Of a stretch of DNA of 6,120 bases, positions 1 through 5,117 are shown piece after piece. This DNA comes from PBB1 sp046154125 (GTDB taxonomy: Bacteria; Pseudomonadota; Gammaproteobacteria; Burkholderiales; Burkholderiaceae_C). Each line of letters starts with the position of its first letter. Position 1 is the first letter of the stretch. The translations under genes were made by a program, and so were the position numbers. The notes below the pieces were generated by a model. The model was not told the origin of the DNA, did not search any database, and saw nothing but the letters and a program-made list of their open reading frames with translations. The stretch covers positions 1 to 6,120 of the forward strand of contig JBJXEJ010000136.1 of the NCBI GenBank assembly GCA_046154125.1. The letters run 5' to 3'.

Positions 1-87
1 CTTCCTGTCGCGCGGTGGCTGCTGCGCGGATTGGCTTCGGTCGCTGGCAGGTGGCTTGAGTGGCAGAGGCACCGCCATGATCGTTAG
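1..87 (+). CDS. Possible C-terminal end of an upstream gene (partial)
   Basis: Reading from base 1, the frame stays open for 28 codons and ends at TAG 85-87. It would encode a short Trp/Arg/Leu-rich tail ending in WQRHRHDR. If real, it overlaps the start of the Cas4-like gene (ATG at 77) by 11 nt, the usual arrangement in a coupled operon. A second frame is also open from base 3 and stops at 57-59, and GC content at third positions does not clearly favour either. The product cannot be identified. Confidence is low because fewer than 30 codons are visible. Confidence 0.25.
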   Translation, partial: LPVARWLLRGLASVAGRWLEWQRHRHDR

Positions 88-640
88 CGTGCTGGTCGGG
101 CTGCTGATGGTCACGAGCATCCTCGGGATCGCCTGGTCGTTGTCAAAGCGGCGCCGTGCTGGCGCGGTGTCCGTGAATCTGCCGAGGGAACTGCGCGATG
201 CACGGCTGCTGTACGCCGAGCAGCAGTTCACAGCGACGGGCCGGCCGTCGATTTCTGCGCGAGTCGACCGCGCTTATCGAGTGCCGTCCGGTGCGATCGT
301 TCTGCTCGAACTCAAAACGCGTGAGACAGACCGACCCTACTTGTCAGATGTGATCGAACTGTCGGCGCAGCGTGCTGCGGTCATGCTAAAAACGGGAGAG
401 CTGGTCGCGGATCACGCATACGTCGCCGTCCGGCGCCCCGGCAGCGCGGCGCCAAGGATCCATCGGGTGCGACTGATGCCCATTGCGGAGGTGAAAGCTC
501 TGGCAGTGCGCCGCGCAACGATTCTCTTTGGTAGGCTGGCCCCGACCTATGCGGGCTCGACTGAAATTTGCCGCCAGTGCGCCTTCGCGTCAGGCTGCGA
601 GAAATTCAATGGTGGCGGGCTCCGTAAGCATGAAACGTAG
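77..640 (+). CDS. Membrane-anchored Cas4-like PD-(D/E)XK nuclease family protein
   Basis: This 187-aa protein starts with a hydrophobic segment (about residues 2-20) followed by KRRR at 24-27, which fits an inner-membrane anchor with a cytoplasmic body. The body resembles the Cas4/Dna2-type PD-(D/E)XK nuclease fold. Asp64 lies in ARVDRAY, and Glu78 and Lys80 form the E-x-K of LLELKTR. Gln98 could be the downstream motif residue. A C-terminal cluster C165-x2-C168-x5-C174 matches the three C-terminal Cys of the Cas4 iron-sulphur site. The fourth, N-terminal Cys of canonical Cas4 is absent, so the cluster may be missing or differently ligated. ATG 77 was chosen because AGAGG (65-69) lies 7 nt upstream; a TTG at 56 is an alternative. 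By family it would cleave or trim DNA ends. No cas genes or CRISPR repeats are present, so a CRISPR role is not supported. It converges on the DUF6527 gene with about 80 nt between stops. The nuclease fold is fairly sure and the function is not. Confidence 0.75.
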   Translation: MIVSVLVGLLMVTSILGIAWSLSKRRRAGAVSVNLPRELRDARLLYAEQQFTATGRPSISARVDRAYRVPSGAIVLLELKTRETDRPYLSDVIELSAQRAAVMLKTGELVADHAYVAVRRPGSAAPRIHRVRLMPIAEVKALAVRRATILFGRLAPTYAGSTEICRQCAFASGCEKFNGGGLRKHET

Positions 641-719
641 AAGCCGCCACGTTGCTGCCGTCGACAAACGCGCGGCTGTAAACGCGGCTGAACAAGCCAT
701 CGGGCTCGTCACTGGCAAG

Positions 720-1241
720 TCAGGGTTGCCAGCTTGCCAACCGAAAGCGGTCTTTTTCATCTCCCGCTCCGCTCTGGACCAACCCGCGCATCCTCAGCCG
801 ATTGCAGGCGACAAGTACGGCCCACGGAACTGCTTCCAACTTATCGGCGACGTCGACGTACTGTTGCAGATCCTCTGTGAGCCGCGCCAGGACCGTCTGT
901 TCGAACGACTCACTCGTGGCCTCCAGTTCCTCGTTCCAGTCGCACCAGTAGACGCGCGAACGCCAGATGATGAAGTGGCTTTTACATCCAGTGGTGCGCC
1001 ACACAGAGGGGTACATGCTGACCACGGCGGCATCGTGGTAAAGGCGCCAAGCCGGTCCACTTCGACGGTCAAGATTGACGGTCAGCATCTCTCCGCAACC
1101 GTCGGGGCAGGCCATGACCAAGGATCGATCGACGCCCCGGTGCACCAGGGCAGCTTCACCAGGTTTCGCGACCAGGTCATCGGCCTCATGTCGATGCTCG
1201 ACGACACCTCGAAAATCGATCCTCGCAGCGCGGCGCTTCAT
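720..1241 (-). CDS. DUF6527 family protein, last gene of the Ubl operon
   Basis: This 173-aa protein resembles the family annotated as DUF6527, which I know mainly from neighbourhoods of bacterial Ubl, E2 and E1 genes. The core is ACPDGCGEMLTVNLDRR (about 44-60), then GPAWRLY (62-68), MYPSVWR (76-82) and GCKSHFIIW (85-93). Cys45 and Cys49 with Cys86 and His89 form a C-x3-C / C-x2-H set that looks like a structural or catalytic zinc site. A charged helical tail follows (about 103-135). ATG 1241-1239 overlaps the TGA of the kinase gene (1240-1238), and GAGGAGG (1252-1246) lies 4 nt upstream, so the ATG four codons-plus upstream at 1262 is less likely. Its activity cannot be read from sequence. 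A Ubl-handling role (protease, ligase-like factor or adaptor) is an inference from the operon. The family call is fairly sure. Confidence 0.82.
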   Translation of the reverse strand: MKRRAARIDFRGVVEHRHEADDLVAKPGEAALVHRGVDRSLVMACPDGCGEMLTVNLDRRSGPAWRLYHDAAVVSMYPSVWRTTGCKSHFIIWRSRVYWCDWNEELEATSESFEQTVLARLTEDLQQYVDVADKLEAVPWAVLVACNRLRMRGLVQSGAGDEKDRFRLASWQP

Positions 1242-2752
1242 GCAGCCTCCTCGTACTGGCATTCAGTCTCTTGTATGGTCTGCAGCAACTGGCACCCAAG
1301 CACCCAAGCCCAAGTCCTGCGGTATTCGTCGCCGATTGGATCTATTGAGTCGGGATCGAATGTTGCCCGCCGCAACAGATACAGCGCCAAGGTGATGGCG
1401 TAGTCGACGGGCGCGCTGGATGCGAGCGCGACGCGGCGGGTGTGGATGACGCCGCCGCGCAGCCAGTTCGTCCCTGCCGCGGCATCGGACGGGCGCGACT
1501 CGACCACGAGGGGATACGAGAACAACGCCTGCACGGTCTGCAACCACTCAACCGGCTCGATCGCGAATCCTTTCGGTGGGCTTTGAAATGCGATCCACAC
1601 CTCGAGAGACGCCGGGTCGGCGCCAAGGGGGCCCATCATGGTCTTGGCCAGGTCGATGATGATCGCGTCGGATCCCCGCACGCGCACGTTCTCAGCGTGC
1701 ATGTCACCGTGGATGGGCGCCTTCGGCCAGCGCCGGGTTGGCAAGTTCAGAAATGCTTCCCAGATTTCCTGGGGGTCGTGCACGAATCCCAGGCTTGCCG
1801 CGGCCTTGACGTAGCGCTTGCGCACGTTCGCGGGTTTGAACACCCTGGCGAGAGAGGGCGCGATCGACCCGTGCTCGGTCTGCATCGCAGCGTGCGCGGT
1901 TCGCCAACCCGCCAGTGTCTCGGTGAAGAGGCTCTGAATTGCCGCCTCTGCGCGTCCTTGCACCACCAGGGCCCACAGTGACTCAGACTTGGGTACGAAG
2001 CTACCAACCAGGATGCCGGTGTCGGCACCGATCAGGCAACGCGCCGGCTGGAGGTTCGGGCGCAGGTACCAGGCGATGTGGGTCTCCGCATAGCGCTCGT
2101 AACACGCCTGCTCGGCGGCGATCAAAGCCGCTCGGTCGAGCTTGGCGAAGAACGGCAGCGGGTGGGGGCCGGCCAAGGAGTTCGAGAGGGTGGCCTGCAC
2201 GGACAACGTCAGCGCCGATCGTCCGCCCGAAAGCTCCGTAAGATGAATCGCCGAACAGTCGCTGAACGCGCGTCGCAGCAGAAACTCCTGCGTCACGGTC
2301 AGGTTCATCCCGTCCGAAGCATCAATCTTGAGCGTTGTGTGGATGCCGGGGCCTGGTGCGTGACGCGCAAACACTTCTGCGACCTCGTGCGGCTTTGCAC
2401 CTAGTCGATAGCGGATGCGCTCGCGAGCGGGCCCAGCGGGTACGACCTTGTCGATGTAGCCTTGAACGAACGCGTGTGCGACGCTGTCACCAACCAGCAC
2501 CAGTATCTGGAGTCCGTGGTCCAGAGCGATCGCGAATCCGCCGAGGGCCTGCTTGGCCAAGGGCACCTTTGGTGGCATGGCGCAGATGACCAGGCCGCGG
2601 ACAAACCTGTAGTCGAAAGTCACCTTCTCGAGGTCACCCGGGTCTACCTCGCATACCGTCAAACCCCGGTTCGCGAGTTCGGCACGGTGCCCCGAGTGCG
2701 GCGAAGCACCCAGCCACAAGATCTGGGAGCGCTCAGGGTTCAACGTGCTCAT
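1238..2752 (-). CDS. APH-type kinase-like protein with Rossmann/receiver-like N-terminal domain
   Basis: This 504-aa protein appears to have two parts. Residues about 10-110 alternate hydrophobic strands and helices (ILWLGAS 11-17, VRGLVICAMPP 51-61, LQILVLVGDS 81-90), like a small Rossmann or response-regulator-like domain. A clear phospho-acceptor Asp pattern is not evident. Residues about 155-460 look like an aminoglycoside-phosphotransferase-type kinase. They contain a Gly-rich turn (LSGGRS 174-179), Lys204 in FFAKLD, Glu214 in the next helix, the Brenner-type motif HGDMHAEN (348-355, catalytic Asp350 and Asn355), and IIIDLAK with metal-binding Asp367. All key catalytic residues are present, so it may be active on a protein or small molecule. 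The gene starts 20 nt inside the end of the JAB-E1 gene and overlaps the DUF6527 start by 4 nt, so it is embedded in the Ubl operon. ATG 2752 has no clear ribosome binding site, which is consistent with coupling. The substrate is unknown. The kinase fold is confident and the N-terminal domain call is weaker. Confidence 0.8.
   Translation of the reverse strand: MSTLNPERSQILWLGASPHSGHRAELANRGLTVCEVDPGDLEKVTFDYRFVRGLVICAMPPKVPLAKQALGGFAIALDHGLQILVLVGDSVAHAFVQGYIDKVVPAGPARERIRYRLGAKPHEVAEVFARHAPGPGIHTTLKIDASDGMNLTVTQEFLLRRAFSDCSAIHLTELSGGRSALTLSVQATLSNSLAGPHPLPFFAKLDRAALIAAEQACYERYAETHIAWYLRPNLQPARCLIGADTGILVGSFVPKSESLWALVVQGRAEAAIQSLFTETLAGWRTAHAAMQTEHGSIAPSLARVFKPANVRKRYVKAAASLGFVHDPQEIWEAFLNLPTRRWPKAPIHGDMHAENVRVRGSDAIIIDLAKTMMGPLGADPASLEVWIAFQSPPKGFAIEPVEWLQTVQALFSYPLVVESRPSDAAAGTNWLRGGVIHTRRVALASSAPVDYAITLALYLLRRATFDPDSIDPIGDEYRRTWAWVLGCQLLQTIQETECQYEEAA
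1246..1252 (-). promoter_or_regulatory. Shine-Dalgarno site of the DUF6527 gene
   Basis: GAGGAGG on the minus strand ends 4 nt before ATG 1241-1239. It lies inside the last codons of the kinase gene. It decides the start of the DUF6527 gene and supports reinitiation at the ATGA overlap. Confidence 0.7.
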
Positions 2753-4076
2753 GGCGCACCGGGAGAGCCCAACTCATGCCGCGAGCCAGCGCGCCTTCCG
2801 ACGAGCAGACGATGCAGTTCTGGCGTGGAGGCAGCACCTGGGGCCGCACGGACCCACGGATGCCGTCATAGTGAAGCAGACGCGCCTCTGTCGGGTACGA
2901 CGTCAGTGCCGACAAGAACATGGTCACCGCCGCCGAGGTGACAGTTCCATTGAGCGGCAGGACAGCGGGCTGGGGTATCGATGCGCCGACGAAATATGGG
3001 TCGGCGTGGCGCTGCGCTGGCGTCATCATCTCCCAGCGCACCGCTTGCCCATCGATCCCGTCGGCGCAGACCAGGCAGCCCAGACCTGGCGCCAGCATCT
3101 GCACCCGGCCCGTGACCGAGGCGATCCGACCTTCGAGCAGGTGAATCGCCACGCCCATGTCGATCGTGGAAATCAAGTATTGATACGCCAACTGGTTGAG
3201 CACCGAACGGCTGGCCATCGAGTCAGTACAACCGAAGATGAAGTCCATCTCGGTAAGTCGGCCGGCCACGGCATCGTCGACCACATCGCCCTCGAGGGCC
3301 TCGCAGTGCGCAGCCGGGTTGATCGCCTGCACAGCGGCGCGGGCGACCTCGACCTTGAGCTTGCCCACGTCGGACGGCGTCGCACCAAGCAAACGGTTCA
3401 GATTGGTCCGGTCGACAACGTCGTGATCGATCAGAAGCAGCCGGCCGACGCCGAGATGGGCCAGTTGCTGCGCGGCGATCGAGCCCGTGCCGCCCAAGCC
3501 GACAACGGCGACAGCCACATTGCGCAGGCTCGCCTGGCCATCCGGACCGAAGGCGCGCACCTGACGGTCGTAGCGCGCATCCTCCGCGTAGTCGTCGGTG
3601 CCCGTGTAACGACGCACCGATGACCCGACCGCTCTGGCCGTCACCGGAGTTGTGCCGCCCATGTCGCGCATGTGCACGGCGGAATGGGTCACCACCGCGG
3701 TGAAATGATCTTGGCCCGGCACGCGCGCGGCGAAGTACGGCTGCAAAGCGGCTTCGCCCTGATCATCCTCGCTGGAGAAACCCTCGAGGGGATGCATTCC
3801 CGGATGGGTGTGCAGCATCGCCACGCCTGACTTCAGCACGCGCGCCCGGTTCGCCACTTTCACCATGAACTCGGGGCTGAGCGATGCCCGACTCGGGCTG
3901 CGATTCAGGTAGGCGGTCTCGGGGGCGTGCATGACCTCGCGCACGGTGTAACGCGGCCCGTCTTGGCCTTCGCCGGCACGATGGACAAATCCGACGGCGC
4001 AAGACTCCAGGTGCTCGGACGCTGCGAGCCGATGAACTTCAAGAAGATCGGACAGGGTGAACGTGACCGTTTTCAT
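2733..4076 (-). CDS. JAB/JAMM isopeptidase fused to ThiF/E1-type adenylyltransferase
   Basis: This 447-aa two-domain enzyme is soluble, with no signal or membrane segment. Residues about 1-145 are a JAB/JAMM metalloprotease: Glu24 (ESCAVGF), His89 and His91 in HTHP, then Ser101 and Asp104 in FSSEDD, the complete zinc and catalytic set. By family it cleaves Ubl-protein bonds. Residues about 165-425 are a ThiF/MoeB/E1-type domain. It has the nucleotide loop GLGGTGS (193-199), the Asp219/Arg223/Asn225/Arg228 stretch (DHDVVDRTNLNR), Lys239 and Lys241, and Asp285 in GCTDS. Two Cys pairs, C334-x2-C337 and C421-x2-C424, form the usual E1 zinc site. It would adenylate the C-terminus of the Ubl encoded upstream. 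I see no obvious extra domain carrying a catalytic Cys; Cys283 and the zinc Cys are the only ones in the E1 half apart from Cys258. ATG 4076-4074 overlaps the TGA of the E2 gene (4075-4073), and the same frame extends upstream without a supported start. The family call is sure. Confidence 0.93.
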   Translation of the reverse strand: MKTVTFTLSDLLEVHRLAASEHLESCAVGFVHRAGEGQDGPRYTVREVMHAPETAYLNRSPSRASLSPEFMVKVANRARVLKSGVAMLHTHPGMHPLEGFSSEDDQGEAALQPYFAARVPGQDHFTAVVTHSAVHMRDMGGTTPVTARAVGSSVRRYTGTDDYAEDARYDRQVRAFGPDGQASLRNVAVAVVGLGGTGSIAAQQLAHLGVGRLLLIDHDVVDRTNLNRLLGATPSDVGKLKVEVARAAVQAINPAAHCEALEGDVVDDAVAGRLTEMDFIFGCTDSMASRSVLNQLAYQYLISTIDMGVAIHLLEGRIASVTGRVQMLAPGLGCLVCADGIDGQAVRWEMMTPAQRHADPYFVGASIPQPAVLPLNGTVTSAAVTMFLSALTSYPTEARLLHYDGIRGSVRPQVLPPRQNCIVCSSEGALARGMSWALPVRHEHVEP

Positions 4077-4453
4077 ACCGGTTGCGCCAGGCGCTGGCGA
4101 ATCACCGTCAGCCAGGTCGTGAGATCGTCCCGCGTCGCGTTCCATGTCTGCAGGTGCCATGAGAACCACAGCATGGGCTGGCCCAGGTGCGGAATCGGGT
4201 TGGTCAGGTTGGCGTTCTGAGGGAACGCGCCGGAACTCAGGCGCAGGTCCTGCTCGGCCCAGAAGCAATCGGGCTGGGCGAACGGGTAGCCCTGCGGTGC
4301 CACCAGATGCACTGCTGTCTGCGGTTTGTTCCAGCCCGCGGGCAGTGCGACGTGCGGGATCGAGATAACCCGGCTGCCATCGGGCAGTTCCTGAACCTGC
4401 AAGTCCGGCTCGCGCGCGCGGAGCCGGTCCAGGTGAATGTCAACCGGTCCCAT
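4073..4453 (-). CDS. Prokaryotic E2/UBC-like protein (family E type)
   Basis: This small 126-aa protein has the layout of a bacterial E2/UBC fold. An N-terminal helix and strands (about 5-35) lead to VHLVAPQGYPFAQPD (48-62), the counterpart of the E2 YPFxPP turn. Next come the NPIPHLG segment (85-91) and MLWFSWHLQTW (94-104), where canonical E2s carry the HPN and catalytic Cys region. A C-terminal helix (D109-L122) closes the fold. The only Cys is Cys63, just after the YPF turn and not at the usual active-site position. Ser98 and His100 occupy roughly that place. It probably carries or positions the Ubl between the E1 and its target, perhaps by a non-thioester route. It lies 5 nt downstream of the Ubl gene (TAA 4461-4459, ATG 4453-4451) without a clear ribosome binding site, and overlaps the JAB-E1 start in ATGA. 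The E2-fold assignment is good and the mechanism is inference. Confidence 0.82.
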   Translation of the reverse strand: MGPVDIHLDRLRAREPDLQVQELPDGSRVISIPHVALPAGWNKPQTAVHLVAPQGYPFAQPDCFWAEQDLRLSSGAFPQNANLTNPIPHLGQPMLWFSWHLQTWNATRDDLTTWLTVIRQRLAQPV

Positions 4454-4458
4454 CGCGA

Positions 4459-4722
4459 TTAACCGAAGTTGGCGGGCGGAACCAAGGTGAAGCGGCGCGG
4501 GCCATGGCCGTCGTCCATCGACACCTTCTCGTCGTCGGCGATGATCCGATCCGGATCGTGGCCGTGACCTTCGAGCGACAGCTTCGTGCCGGGCGGCACA
4601 TCGGGAACGTAGGCCTTGATCTGGGCGCCGGTGAGCTCCCGCTCCGTGGTCTCGTACTTTTCCGAGCCCACAAAAAATTTGTAGGTCTTCGGCTTCTTGT
4701 CGTCGTCGTGATTGCCGTTCAT
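4459..4722 (-). CDS. Single-domain multiubiquitin-family ubiquitin-like protein (Ubl)
   Basis: This 87-aa protein has a charged N-terminal tail (MNGNHDDDKK, 1-10) followed by one beta-grasp domain of the multiubiquitin type (Pfam Multi_ubiq). Recognisable pieces are KTYKFFVGSEKY (12-23), the LTGAQIK helix start (30-36), VPDVPPGTKLSL (39-50), DPDRII (56-61) and the last strand GPRRFTLVPPANFG (74-87). The chain ends directly in Gly87 before TAA, so the C-terminus needs no trimming before E1 adenylation. There is one glycine instead of the eukaryotic diglycine. Family members often carry several copies in tandem; this one has a single copy. It is the first gene of the operon and should be the modifier handled by the E1, E2 and JAB proteins. 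The start is fixed by a strong Shine-Dalgarno site 5 nt upstream. An in-frame ATG at 4818 lacks such support. Confidence 0.88.
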   Translation of the reverse strand: MNGNHDDDKKPKTYKFFVGSEKYETTERELTGAQIKAYVPDVPPGTKLSLEGHGHDPDRIIADDEKVSMDDGHGPRRFTLVPPANFG

Positions 4723-4725
4723 GTT

Positions 4726-4734
4726 CACCTCCTT
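4726..4734 (-). promoter_or_regulatory. Strong Shine-Dalgarno site of the Ubl gene
   Basis: AAGGAGGTG on the minus strand, with GGAGG 5 nt before ATG 4722-4720, is close to a perfect anti-16S match. It is the strongest ribosome binding site in this operon, as expected for a modifier needed in excess over its enzymes. It settles the start codon. Confidence 0.85.
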
Positions 4735-4799
4735 CAGGTCGAGTGCAGCCGTGTGAGCCTTTGGCCAATCCCACCGCCCACACCATGAAATGCTCCGGC

Positions 4800-4808
4800 C
4801 GAGGTTCG
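4800..4808 (-). promoter_or_regulatory. Candidate operator or -35-like motif upstream of the Ubl operon
   Basis: CGAACCTCG on the minus strand lies about 78 nt before the Ubl start and continues into GCCGG. The same 9 bp, continuing into CCGGG, occur on the plus strand upstream of the sigma-like gene. The AACC-type core could be a box for an ECF-like sigma factor or a regulator site. A 9-bp match could also arise by chance. Confidence 0.3.
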
Positions 4809-4846
4809 TTGCAGACATCGGCTGAAAAATCTTCCTGAGGTGTTTC

Positions 4847-4860
4847 CTGAAGCGGTTCAG
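4847..4860. repeat. Short palindrome in the divergent intergenic region
   Basis: CTGAA and TTCAG arms (5 bp) flank a GCGG centre. It could be a small operator half-site pair. It is too short for a terminator, lacks a T run, and could be chance. Confidence 0.2.
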
Positions 4861-5011
4861 CGCCCCGCCGGAGACTGCAGATCCCCGTTCTTATGGATGC
4901 TCCGCGCCATCGATCGCGCGGACATTGCGCTACGAAAGCGGGCGCCTGGGGGTACTGAAGGAAGATCACCTGCCGGACGTTCGTCACGTTCTTCTGTGCC
5001 GAAATCCGCTT

Positions 5012-5020
5012 CGAACCTCG
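5012..5020 (+). promoter_or_regulatory. Candidate operator or -35-like motif upstream of the sigma-like gene
   Basis: CGAACCTCG on the plus strand lies about 98 nt before ATG 5118. It is the divergent partner of the motif at 4808-4800. If it is a shared promoter element, the sigma-like factor may control its own gene and the Ubl operon. Confidence 0.3.
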
Positions 5021-5103
5021 CCGGGTCGCAGAAAATCTTGGAGTGATGTCCGAGTTGCCCCCGCACAGGAGCACTGAGGATGACGAAGAACAAAATATGG
5101 TGC

Positions 5104-5110
5104 AGGAGGT
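5104..5110 (+). promoter_or_regulatory. Shine-Dalgarno site of the sigma-like gene
   Basis: AGGAGGT ends 7 nt before ATG 5118. This favours 5118 over the upstream in-frame ATGs at 5046 (GGAG only 2 nt away) and 5097 (no good site). Confidence 0.75.
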
Positions 5111-5117
5111 GACCCCC

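Larger units (their letters stand above)
4723..5117. promoter_or_regulatory. Divergent intergenic region between the Ubl operon and the sigma-like gene
   Basis: About 395 nt lie between two divergent start codons (4722 minus, 5118 plus), so both promoters should be here. I find no convincing sigma-70 -35/-10 pair in either direction. Visible structure includes a 9-bp sequence, CGAACCTCG, present once per direction: minus strand at 4808-4800, and plus strand at 5012-5020. A short palindrome, CTGAA-GCGG-TTCAG, lies at 4847-4860. TTCCTGA is repeated at 4832-4838 and 4844-4850. Open frames within it have no homology I recognise and no good ribosome binding sites. Confidence 0.6.

Noticed and set aside
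77..640. A CRISPR-Cas locus based on the Cas4-like gene
   Set aside because: There is no repeat-spacer array and no cas1, cas2 or effector gene. The protein has a membrane anchor and lacks one Cas4 cysteine.
641..719. Possible terminator between the convergent Cas4-like and DUF6527 genes
   Set aside because: AGCCGC (642-647) can pair with GCGGCT (672-677), but the loop is 24 nt and no T run follows on either strand. The near-repeat of AAACGCG...GGCTG at 667-690 is short and probably chance.
528..1403. Long plus-strand open frame opposite the DUF6527 and kinase genes
   Set aside because: It has no recognisable domain, is low-complexity in places, and lies antisense to genes with clear family motifs and ribosome binding sites. 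GC-rich DNA often yields such frames.
1442..1981. Plus-strand open frame opposite the kinase gene
   Set aside because: It is antisense to the kinase catalytic region, with no domain and no ribosome binding site I can support.
2745..3623. Long plus-strand open frame opposite the JAB-E1 gene
   Set aside because: Its Arg/His-rich translation has no family resemblance, and the opposite strand carries a complete E1 domain.
2733..4722. Type II CBASS (cyclase with E1, E2 and JAB genes)
   Set aside because: No CD-NTase or effector gene is present. The multiubiquitin-type Ubl and DUF6527 genes point to a Ubl conjugation operon instead.
4840..5046. A 68-codon plus-strand frame just before the sigma-like gene
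   Set aside because: It starts at GTG without a good ribosome binding site, has no recognisable similarity, and occupies the expected promoter region.
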